From contig NZ_CP060201.1 in the NCBI RefSeq assembly GCF_013407925.2, forward strand, positions 1,116,001 to 1,180,000: DNA of 64,000 nt. The letters run 5' to 3'. Source of the stretch: Pseudomonas protegens. Lineage in GTDB: Bacteria; Pseudomonadota; Gammaproteobacteria; Pseudomonadales; Pseudomonadaceae. Below the pieces are notes generated by a model. It had not been told where the DNA came from. It saw only the letters and a program-made list of their open reading frames with translations, and did no database searches. Numbering within the stretch: the first letter of the stretch is position 1; every line of letters begins with the position of its first letter. The position numbers and the translations under genes were made by a program. Below are positions 54,895 to 62,017 of the stretch, piece after piece.

Positions 54895-55917
54895 TTACCG
54901 GCCCATGGCCGCGATAGCATCCACCGACTCGCGAATCAACGCCGGCCCCTTGTAGATAAAGCCCGAATACAGCTGCACCAGGCTGGCGCCCGCGGCGATC
55001 TTCTCAGCCGCGTGCTTGCCTTCGGTGATGCCGCCCACGGCAATGATCGGCAAGCGACCGGCCAGTTCGGCGGCCAGGACCTTGACCGTGTGGGTGCTCT
55101 TGTCGCGCACCGGCGCGCCAGACAGGCCGCCAGCCTCATCACCGTGCTCCATGCCTTCGACGCCTTCGCGACTCAAGGTGGTGTTGGTGGCGATCACCGC
55201 ATCCATGCCGGTTTCCAGCAAGGCCCGGGCCACTTCCATGGTTTCTTCGTCGCTCATGTCCGGCGCGATCTTGATCGCCAGCGGCACACGCTTGCCGTGA
55301 ATGGACGCCAGCTCCTGCTGACGCTGGCTCAGGGCCGACAGCAGCTGCTTGAGGGACTCGCCGAATTGCAGGCTGCGCAGGCCCGGAGTGTTGGGCGAAC
55401 TGACGTTGACCGTGACATAGCTGGCATGGGCGTAGACCTTGTCCAGGCAGATCAGGTAGTCGTCCACCGCCCGCTCCACCGGCGTGTCGAAGTTCTTGCC
55501 GATATTGATCCCCAGCACGCCCTTGTATGACGAGGCCGCAACCCGCGCCAGCAGGTTGTCGACCCCCAGGTTGTTGAAGCCCATGCGGTTGATGATGGCT
55601 TCGGCCTGGGGCAGGCGGAAGATCCGCGGCTTGGGGTTGCCCGGTTGCGGACGCGGGGTGACGGTGCCGATCTCGACAAAACCGAAGCCCAGCTGGGCAA
55701 AGCCGTCGATGGCCGCGCCGTTCTTGTCCAGGCCGGCAGCCAGACCCACCGGGTTGGCAAACTCCAGGCCCATGACCTTGACCGGCAACTGCGCCGGCGC
55801 CTTGCACAGCAGACCGTTAAGCCCCAAACGCCCGCCCGCACCGATCAGGTCCAGGGACAGATCGTGGGAGGTTTCCGGGGAGAGTTTGAACAGCAGCTGG
55901 CGGGCCAGGGTATACAT
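54895..55917 (-). CDS. pyrD: Dihydroorotate dehydrogenase (quinone), class 2
   Basis: This membrane-associated flavoprotein oxidises dihydroorotate to orotate with quinone as acceptor, the fourth step of pyrimidine synthesis. The 340-residue product starts at ATG 55917 ([10 protein letters not shown]), with the amphipathic N-terminal helix of class 2 enzymes. NVSSPNTPG at 171-179 contains the catalytic serine. FMN-binding motifs [11 protein letters not shown] (57-67) and the C-terminal IIAVGGI are present. No strong Shine-Dalgarno can be seen before this start. A TATAAT box lies 40 bases upstream. Confidence 0.96.
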   Translation of the reverse strand: MYTLARQLLFKLSPETSHDLSLDLIGAGGRLGLNGLLCKAPAQLPVKVMGLEFANPVGLAAGLDKNGAAIDGFAQLGFGFVEIGTVTPRPQPGNPKPRIFRLPQAEAIINRMGFNNLGVDNLLARVAASSYKGVLGINIGKNFDTPVERAVDDYLICLDKVYAHASYVTVNVSSPNTPGLRSLQFGESLKQLLSALSQRQQELASIHGKRVPLAIKIAPDMSDEETMEVARALLETGMDAVIATNTTLSREGVEGMEHGDEAGGLSGAPVRDKSTHTVKVLAAELAGRLPIIAVGGITEGKHAAEKIAAGASLVQLYSGFIYKGPALIRESVDAIAAMGR

Positions 55918-55956
55918 GGGCGGGATGAACTCGGTTGGCGGCGAAATTGGCCGCCG

Positions 55957-55962
55957 ATTATA
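55957..55962 (-). promoter_or_regulatory. -10 box of the pyrD promoter
   Basis: A perfect TATAAT is read on the minus strand 40 bases before the pyrD ATG; the -35 region is poor. A 6-base hairpin (GGCGGC with GCCGCC around CAATTTC) lies directly downstream, across the expected transcription start. Confidence 0.5.
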
Positions 55963-56082
55963 GCCGCGCCAGGGGCTTGCAGGCGAGACGCAGAAGCAAA
56001 TCCCCGGCAATGGCATATGCCTTGCCCCCCCCCCTTTGGGTATCAAACCCGGACCAATGGCGTCTCGGGCTCAAGAGCAACG

Positions 56083-56133
56083 GCGTCGCCTCCTGCGCGG
56101 GCTTGCTCCGGCCTGCGGGGGCGACGCTTTTTT
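56083..56133 (+). terminator. Orphan rho-independent terminator on the plus strand
   Basis: GCGTCGCC (56083-56090) pairs with GGCGACGC (56120-56127). An inner arm, CGCGGGC with GCCTGCG, extends the stem, and six T follow at 56128-56133. It reads on the plus strand although both neighbouring genes are on the minus strand. Confidence 0.65.
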
Positions 56134-56220
56134 ATGCAAGGTGCCCCGTCATGCCCTGAAGCCTACGCCGGCCAAGCCTGAACCGGGACTCTGGCAGGGC
56201 AAATCGCAGGCAAAGAAAAA

Positions 56221-56241
56221 CCCGGCCTAAGCCGGGCTTTT
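56221..56241 (-). terminator. Terminator after oprF
   Basis: CCCGGC-CTAA-GCCGGG flanked by AAAAA and CTTTT; on the minus strand it ends in TTTTT, 22 bases beyond the oprF stop. Confidence 0.9.
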
Positions 56242-56258
56242 CCAAGCTACAAGGCTAA

Positions 56259-57239
56259 TTACTTAGCTTGAGCTTCAACCGAGGCTTCTACGCGACGGTT
56301 GATAGCGCGACCAGCTTCAGTTGCGTTGTCGGCAACTGGGCGGGACTCACCGTAACCAACGGATTGAACGCGGTTAGCGCCAACGCCGTACTGGTTGACC
56401 AGAACTTGTTTAACGGCGTTTGCACGACGCTCAGACAGCTTCTGGTTGTAAGCGTCAGGACCGACGGAGTCAGTGTGACCTTCAACAACGGTGGTGGTCT
56501 GTGGGTACTGCTTCATGAAGTCAGCGAGGTTCTTGATGTCAGCGTAGCTGTTAGGCTTGACGACCGACTTGTCGAAGTCGAACTTCACGTCCAGCTCAAC
56601 ACGAACAACTTCAGCAACTGGAGCTTCTGGAGCTGGTTCTGGAGCTGGAGCAGGTGCTGGAGCAGGTGCTGGAGCAACTTTGCCGCCGCTGCCACCGAAG
56701 TTCACACCCAGGCCGATAGTAGGAGCGTAGTCCCACTTGCCGTTGTCCAGCTTGTAGTCAGCTTCAACGCCGGCACGGGCGAACAGGTTGTCGGTGAAGT
56801 AGTACTTAACACCAGCGCCTGCAGTCAGGAAAGTCGACTGGTCGCGGCCGCTGTGACCGTCAGCGATCACGTTGGTCATGCTCTTGTGAGCAACACCGCC
56901 GGAAACGTATGGACGCAGAGCGTCACCCACGGTACCAAAGTGGTACTGAGCGTTCAGGCCGAAGTTGTCGCCCTTGATCTTCTGGTTACCAGTACCGTCG
57001 TTAGAACGGGTGTGGTTGGTCGTGTCGTAGGTAGCGTTCAACGACAGATCGTCGGTCAGGAAGTAACCGATCGATGCGCCAGGGTTGAAGCCGTCTTCAA
57101 CGTGTTTAACGCTGTCGTTGTACTGTTTTTTGTAAAACAGTTCACCCTCGACCGCGCCTTGGCCTTGCGCCAGAACGCCGAACGAAGTCACGGCAACAAT
57201 AGAACCAATGGCAATGCCCAAGGTGTTTTTCAGTTTCAT
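56259..57239 (-). CDS. oprF: Major outer-membrane porin OprF (OmpA family)
   Basis: OprF is the major non-specific porin and links the outer membrane to peptidoglycan. The 326-residue product has a signal peptide (about 1-24), an N-terminal eight-stranded barrel and a Pro-Ala hinge (about 189-207). The OmpA-like peptidoglycan-binding domain contains VEGHTDSVGPDAYNQKLSERRA split around residue 260. No cysteine occurs in the whole protein, unlike P. aeruginosa OprF, which has four. GGGGATTT precedes the start. It is the gene after sigX, and SigX is known to drive oprF. Confidence 0.97.
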   Translation of the reverse strand: MKLKNTLGIAIGSIVAVTSFGVLAQGQGAVEGELFYKKQYNDSVKHVEDGFNPGASIGYFLTDDLSLNATYDTTNHTRSNDGTGNQKIKGDNFGLNAQYHFGTVGDALRPYVSGGVAHKSMTNVIADGHSGRDQSTFLTAGAGVKYYFTDNLFARAGVEADYKLDNGKWDYAPTIGLGVNFGGSGGKVAPAPAPAPAPAPEPAPEAPVAEVVRVELDVKFDFDKSVVKPNSYADIKNLADFMKQYPQTTTVVEGHTDSVGPDAYNQKLSERRANAVKQVLVNQYGVGANRVQSVGYGESRPVADNATEAGRAINRRVEASVEAQAK

Positions 57240-57346
57240 CCGTTAAATCCCCATCTGGTGATTGTAAAGCAGTCCCACATACCGGGGGACAACTCGGCGG
57301 TAAGTCTATCAGAACTCACCTAGACGTAAGAGATATTTGCGCCGAA

Positions 57347-57937
57347 CTAAGTTTCAGCAATGCCTGCAAATTTCTCACGCAATTTATCAAGAGCACGTTT
57401 GTAACGCATTTTTGTAGCACTCAACCCCATGTGCATGATGTCTGCGATCTCCTGGAACTCCAGCTCTGCGACAAATCGTAGCACCAGGATTTCCCGGTCA
57501 ATCGGGTTCACATGCACTAACCAGCGGTCAAGTCCGCCCTTTTCCTCTGGTTTTGGCGCCTTCTCTTCAGAGGCCTCCTCGAGGGGGTCAAGACTTAAAG
57601 CGTCCATCAACCGACGCTTGCGCCGCTCCTTGCGATACTGCGTGATGCATTCGTTGTACGTGATGCTATATAGCCATGTCTTGAACTTCGATTTACCCTC
57701 AAAGTTCTTAAGGCCATACAGCACCTTCAACATCACTTCCTGACAGACATCATCCGCATCACGATCGTTCCCCAGATAACGTGCACAAACATTAAATAGG
57801 GTCCGCTGATAGCGTCGCATCAACTCTTCATAGGCGCGTGTTACGTGAAACAGCTCCGTATGTGAGCGCGCAACCAACTCCTCATCAGAGAGCTCACGGG
57901 GGTCATAGCGCGTGGATAGCGATTGGGTTTTATTCAA
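57347..57937 (-). CDS. sigX: ECF sigma factor SigX
   Basis: SigX is an extracytoplasmic-function sigma factor that responds to envelope stress and controls oprF, membrane fluidity and c-di-GMP genes in Pseudomonas. The 196-residue product has sigma region 2 (about 25-100, with CARYLGNDRDADDVCQEVML) and region 4 (about 135-190, ILVLRFVAELEFQEIADIMH). An acidic stretch (about 113-131) lies between them. No anti-sigma gene is adjacent; the flanking cmpX and crfX may play that part. The gene and its upstream bases are A+T-richer than average. Confidence 0.95.
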   Translation of the reverse strand: MNKTQSLSTRYDPRELSDEELVARSHTELFHVTRAYEELMRRYQRTLFNVCARYLGNDRDADDVCQEVMLKVLYGLKNFEGKSKFKTWLYSITYNECITQYRKERRKRRLMDALSLDPLEEASEEKAPKPEEKGGLDRWLVHVNPIDREILVLRFVAELEFQEIADIMHMGLSATKMRYKRALDKLREKFAGIAET

Positions 57938-58024
57938 AACGAGTCGTGCCGACAGTCAGGTCAATGTCCGCCGCTGCCCGATGAGGGCATTTTGCGGCGG
58001 CATACATTAGCAGGGTTTGCCGGG

Positions 58025-58849
58025 TTAGCGGCTACTTACATGCTGCTCCAGCAGGATCCGATTGGACAGAGAGACTAGCTCACCCTCCTCGGTCAGCAAT
58101 GTAGTTTTAACCGTGCCGATCTCTTCGATCTGGCCTTCGACCTCACCAACACGTACTTGTTGCCCAACCTGGTACAACTCACGCACATAGATTCCCGCAA
58201 GAATCTGTCCGGCAATTTCCCGGCTTCCCAAACCCATGGCCAGCGCAACGGCCAGACCAACGGTAATCAATACGATCACGATCACATGGTTGAGCAGGTC
58301 GGTTTTGACCTCCAACTGACTGATCGCCACCGAAATACTGATGATGATCACCAGCCCCTGGGCAATGCGCCCCAGGCCACTGGCGTAATCCAGGCCTACG
58401 CCTTCTGCTGCTCCACGCACCAGGCCATTGGCCAGTTGCGCCAGCAGAACCCCGACCAACAGCACCAGCGCAGCACCGAAAACCTTCGGCAAATACAGCG
58501 CAAGCATGTCGAGCGTAGCCGAAACTCGCTCAAGGCCCAGGGACTCAGCAGCAGAAACCAGAAAAATAAGCAGCACGAACCAATAGACAATCTTGCCGAT
58601 CAAGGTCGAGATCGGCACTTGCAGGCCGGCGCGGGACAGCAATTTGGTCAAGCCGGTACCGCCCATCAGACGGTCCAGGCCCAGCTTGGCCAGCAATTTC
58701 GACAACAGGGTATCGAGCAGCTTGGCCACCACGAAGCCCAGCAACAGCACCACCAACGCGCCGAACAGGTTCGGAATGAAGTTCGCCACCTTGGTCCACA
58801 AGGCAGTCATCGCCGTGACGAGGCTCTGCGTCCAGAGATCAAGTTCCAT
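58025..58849 (-). CDS. cmpX: Mechanosensitive channel family protein CmpX
   Basis: This is an inner-membrane MscS-related protein. ATG 58849 (MELDLW) is preferred over the overlapping TTG at 58855; the result has 274 residues. Four or five hydrophobic helices fill residues 15-190, with an MscS-like pore and beta domain at the end (GSREIAGQILAGIYVRELYQ and GQQVRVGEVEGQIEEIG). It lies upstream of sigX, and its P. aeruginosa counterpart affects SigX activity (known from the literature). It is likely transcribed with crfX. Confidence 0.92.
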   Translation of the reverse strand: MELDLWTQSLVTAMTALWTKVANFIPNLFGALVVLLLGFVVAKLLDTLLSKLLAKLGLDRLMGGTGLTKLLSRAGLQVPISTLIGKIVYWFVLLIFLVSAAESLGLERVSATLDMLALYLPKVFGAALVLLVGVLLAQLANGLVRGAAEGVGLDYASGLGRIAQGLVIIISISVAISQLEVKTDLLNHVIVIVLITVGLAVALAMGLGSREIAGQILAGIYVRELYQVGQQVRVGEVEGQIEEIGTVKTTLLTEEGELVSLSNRILLEQHVSSR

Positions 58850-58851
58850 AT

Positions 58852-59097
58852 TCAATCAGCCTTATCAGCAGTGCGAGCAGAAGATTTACGACGGGATACC
58901 GGCGCGATATGGGCCGATCCATTATTCAAGGCGATCATCAGCGCCGGCAGCCACCGGCCCAGCAGACTGAACAGATCCCCCGCCCCAACCTGACGGTTGG
59001 CGGTTTTCAGTACGCGGCCCAGGCAGGCATCATCATCGCGGCTCGATGGCGAGGCTTTGAGCATGTCACGCAAAGACTGTTCAAACGGATCGTGCAT
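58852..59097 (-). CDS. crfX: Small conserved protein CrfX
   Basis: This is an 81-residue protein found in the same place in other pseudomonads, between cmaX and cmpX. ATG 59097 has AGAGG six bases upstream; the GTG at 59103 lies too close to that site. It has no known domain. A hydrophobic segment LFSLLGRWLPALMIALNNGSA (split at 42-62) is followed by a basic tail, so it may touch the membrane. Its stop lies 3 bases before the cmpX start, suggesting translational coupling. It has been linked to sigX control; its biochemical function is unknown. Confidence 0.88.
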   Translation of the reverse strand: MHDPFEQSLRDMLKASPSSRDDDACLGRVLKTANRQVGAGDLFSLLGRWLPALMIALNNGSAHIAPVSRRKSSARTADKAD

Positions 59098-59160
59098 ACG
59101 CACCTCTGGTGATGTCTGGAAAAGACGCGATCAGATTTATTCGGGTCACATGACGCATCA

Positions 59161-60156
59161 TCACACCCAGCGCAAACGGCGGAACAACCACCATTGTCCG
59201 AGGGCCACCGCCACCAGCAGCAGGCAGGCGATGATGAATCCGTAGGGGCTCGCAGAGAACGGAATCCCGCCGACGTTGATCCCCAGAAGACCGGTGAGAA
59301 AACTCATGGGCAGGAAGATCCCGGTGATGATCCCGAAGCGGTACATGGTGCGATTCATGCGCACGCTCAAGCGGCGGTCTTCGGCCTCCAGCACAAGCCC
59401 CACGCGCTCTCGGGTCAGTTCCAGCTCTTCCAGGTAACGGGTCAGACTGTTGTGCAACTCGTTCCAGTAGTCACCATCGTCGACGGCGAACCAGGGCAGT
59501 TTTATCCGGCTCAACTGGGCAAAAATATCCCGTTGCGGAGCCAGGAAGCGCTTCAGCCCGGCAGCCCGGCGCCGGATCTGCAAAATGCTGCCGTGCTCCG
59601 GGGTATACCGTTCGTCGGCATCCAGTTTTTCTTCTTCGACATCGACCACTTCAGACAGGTCGCTGACCAGATGCTGCACCTTGTGCGTCAGAAACTCGGC
59701 CATATAAAGAAGCAGTTCGGCAGCGGTTTTCGGCCCCTTGCCTTCGGTCAGTTGCAGCAAAAGCTCATCAGTGGCGCGCAAAGGCCGCAGACGCAGGGAA
59801 ATCACCCGCTGGGAAGACGCGAAGATCCGCACCGACACCATATCTTCAGGTTCGGCCCCCGGATTGAGATTGATGCCGCGCAAAAACAGCAGCAACTCCG
59901 AGTCGGGCAAGGACAGCAGGCGCGGCCGGGTATTTTCCTCCAGCAGCAGATCACAGCTGAACTCGCTCAAGCCGCTGGAACGACGCAGCCAGGTCTGGGT
60001 CTGCGGATGACTGCGATCCCAGTGCAGCCACAGGCTTTCATGGGCCTGCAGCTGCAGATCGTCGAGCTCAGTCCGGGCTATCGAACGCGCACCACCTTCA
60101 CCATCCAGCACCAGGGCATGCACCAGCCCCCATTGCGCGTTGTCTTCCTCGAACAT
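59161..60156 (-). CDS. cmaX: CorA/ZntB-family metal ion transporter CmaX
   Basis: This is an inner-membrane divalent-cation transporter of the CorA superfamily. ATG 60156 suits AAGGG six bases upstream; ATG 60162 is the alternative. The 331-residue product has a long cytoplasmic N-terminal domain and two C-terminal helices (about 265-290 and 300-322). The pore signature, GMN in CorA, reads GIN (about 284-286), which places it nearer to the ZntB branch, so the ion could be zinc or magnesium. It belongs to the cmaX-crfX-cmpX-sigX-oprF run on one strand. Confidence 0.92.
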   Translation of the reverse strand: MFEEDNAQWGLVHALVLDGEGGARSIARTELDDLQLQAHESLWLHWDRSHPQTQTWLRRSSGLSEFSCDLLLEENTRPRLLSLPDSELLLFLRGINLNPGAEPEDMVSVRIFASSQRVISLRLRPLRATDELLLQLTEGKGPKTAAELLLYMAEFLTHKVQHLVSDLSEVVDVEEEKLDADERYTPEHGSILQIRRRAAGLKRFLAPQRDIFAQLSRIKLPWFAVDDGDYWNELHNSLTRYLEELELTRERVGLVLEAEDRRLSVRMNRTMYRFGIITGIFLPMSFLTGLLGINVGGIPFSASPYGFIIACLLLVAVALGQWWLFRRLRWV

Positions 60157-60181
60157 CCTCATCCCTTGTCAGGCCAACGGT

Positions 60182-60673
60182 TTATTCAGGCATCTTCAGT
60201 GGGCTTGGCGACACGATGACGCCATTGTTGTCGGCGTAGACATACTCACCCGGACGGAAAGTCACACCGGCAAAGGTCACTGCCACATTGAGATCGCCGA
60301 TACCGCGCTTGTCGGTCTTCATCGGATGACTGGCCAGGGCCTGAACCCCGAGATCGGTCTGGGCAATGACATCCACATCCCGGATGCAGCCGTAGATCAC
60401 CAGGCCTTCCCAGCCATTTTTCGCCGCCTTCTCGGCCAGCATGTCCCCCAGCAGCGCGCGGCGCAGGGAACCGCCGCCATCGACCACCAGCACCTTGCCG
60501 TGTCCCTTGAGTTCCACTTGCTCCTTGACCAGCGAGTTGTCCTCGAAGCACTTGATGGTGACGATTTCACCACCAAAGGAATCGCGACCGCCGAAGTTGC
60601 TGAACATGGGTTCAACCACCTGCACCAGGTCGGGATAGGCGTCGCACAGGTCGGGAGTGAGGTAATGGTTCAT
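60182..60673 (-). CDS. rraA: Ribonuclease E activity regulator RraA
   Basis: This 163-residue protein belongs to the RraA (formerly MenG) family, which binds RNase E and slows mRNA decay. The core [30 protein letters not shown] (two glycine-rich turns) and the YGCIRDVD motif (near 96-103) are present. Some homologues are HMG/CHA aldolases with the same fold, so an enzymatic role cannot be excluded. It lies between cmaX and a hydrolase gene on the minus strand; 253 bases with no called gene separate it from the latter. Confidence 0.93.
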   Translation of the reverse strand: MNHYLTPDLCDAYPDLVQVVEPMFSNFGGRDSFGGEIVTIKCFEDNSLVKEQVELKGHGKVLVVDGGGSLRRALLGDMLAEKAAKNGWEGLVIYGCIRDVDVIAQTDLGVQALASHPMKTDKRGIGDLNVAVTFAGVTFRPGEYVYADNNGVIVSPSPLKMPE

Positions 60674-60926
60674 CGAGAAACTCCTGTAGCAGAAAGAACA
60701 CGATCGAAGGTATCGGCCATTTCAGGGGCCATTCTGGACCTACGAGCCCGGCAAGCCGATGTTTAACCTGCCCCTTGAAAGGAACCGGTCAGCCTGTCGC
60801 GAATCGGCAGCCATGCCACCTGAACGGAAAGTCGACTCAATAACTGAATGTGACCAGAACAGCGCAATGCGTCATATCTTAGCCGCAAGCGCTATCCAAC
60901 GAAATGCCCTTGTCAGAGCCCTCGCC

Positions 60927-61916
60927 TCAAACCTCAGCCGCCTGCTCGGCAGCAGAAGCCAGCAACGGCGTCTGCTGATCGTGCAGCCAGCGCGCCACCA
61001 GCGGCCAGACCTCGGCCTGCGCCGGCTTGCTTACCAGCATCTCGACATGGCCGAAATTGCTACTGAACCCTAGCTCACGGCCCAGGCAGATAAATTGTTT
61101 CTGCTCACTGGCCAGTTGATCGAACAACTTGCGACAGGCCCAGGTTGGATCCTGATGGTCCCCCGCCGCACTCACCGCCAGCACCGGCACCGTCACCTCC
61201 GTCAGCCCGGCCCACCAGTCCTTGTCGGCATCGCCAAAGCGACCGAACAAGCCGTGCCAGCGCATGCTTTCCAGGGCCAGGCCGATGGGCTCGTCTTCCG
61301 GCCCGCGCTTGAGCCGGGAACCGGACAACTGGGCAAAACGCTTGATGAGCAGGCGCCCGCCCCACTCCACCATGGGGATTTTCAACGGCCAGTAGGTACG
61401 ACTGATCTGGGTCCCGAAAAACGCCGCCGAGGCCACACCGGCCTCCCCCAGGTACTGCCCGCCCAGCGCCGCCGCCAGCGTGGTGCCTCCCAGGGAATGA
61501 CCGATCCAGTGGGGAATCTGGGCGCTTTGCTCACGGACAAAGGCGGCAATCGCCGGCAGGTCGTAACGCGCGTAGTCGGCTACCCGGTTCTTGCGGTAGT
61601 CGGCATTGCGCCGCGACAAGCCATGGCCGCGCATCTCGGGAATCCATACATCGAAACCGGCACGGGCCAGGTAGGCGCCAAGGCCCACGCCCTTGGGCGA
61701 ATACCAGAAGCGCCGGTTGGAAAAGCTGCCGTGGAGCAGAACCACAGGCACGCCCCGGGCTTGCGGCTCATCCGCCAGCCCCAGGCGGGTGACGGCCAGT
61801 TCGACCGAAGGGTCCGGGCTGTTGCCGGGTTTCAAGCGATAGACATCTTCGCTGAGGTCGCCTCGACGCTCGGCACTGATCAAGGCGACGGGAAATAGGT
61901 TGCTGCTGCTTTGCAT
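60927..61916 (-). CDS. Alpha/beta-fold hydrolase
   Basis: This is a 329-residue hydrolase or esterase. The nucleophile elbow GHSLGG gives the catalytic serine (about residue 150), and the oxyanion motif VVLLHGSFSNRRFWY lies at about 58-72. The HVEMLV histidine is near 296, and an acidic residue (SAAGDHQD) stands before it. No signal peptide is visible. ATG 61916 is preceded by AAGAAG. Its place beside ppsA matches a gene of unknown substrate in other pseudomonads. It may act on short acyl esters or polyhydroxyalkanoate-like oligomers; nothing here decides that. Confidence 0.88.
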   Translation of the reverse strand: MQSSSNLFPVALISAERRGDLSEDVYRLKPGNSPDPSVELAVTRLGLADEPQARGVPVVLLHGSFSNRRFWYSPKGVGLGAYLARAGFDVWIPEMRGHGLSRRNADYRKNRVADYARYDLPAIAAFVREQSAQIPHWIGHSLGGTTLAAALGGQYLGEAGVASAAFFGTQISRTYWPLKIPMVEWGGRLLIKRFAQLSGSRLKRGPEDEPIGLALESMRWHGLFGRFGDADKDWWAGLTEVTVPVLAVSAAGDHQDPTWACRKLFDQLASEQKQFICLGRELGFSSNFGHVEMLVSKPAQAEVWPLVARWLHDQQTPLLASAAEQAAEV

Positions 61917-61974
61917 ATTCTTCTTGCACAAAAAAGGGCGGCATCCAGAAGAAGCACGCCCTGCTTGAATCTTC

Positions 61975-62007
61975 AAGAGCCGGTCCGCCGAGGCGCAACC
62001 GGCTCTT
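61975..62007 (-). terminator. Terminator after ppsA
   Basis: AAGAGCCGGT pairs perfectly with ACCGGCTCTT across a 13-base loop, 11 bases beyond the ppsA stop on the minus strand. It separates ppsA from the hydrolase gene. Confidence 0.75.
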
Positions 62008-62017
62008 CGTTCACCGA

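Larger units (their letters stand above)
55918..56258. other. Intergenic region between oprF and pyrD
   Basis: These 341 bases hold no protein gene I can support. They contain the pyrD promoter, a tract of ten C at 56025-56034, a strong plus-strand hairpin with T-run (56083-56133) and the oprF terminator (56221-56236). As both flanking genes run on the minus strand, the plus-strand terminator has no known gene in front of it. Confidence 0.6.
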
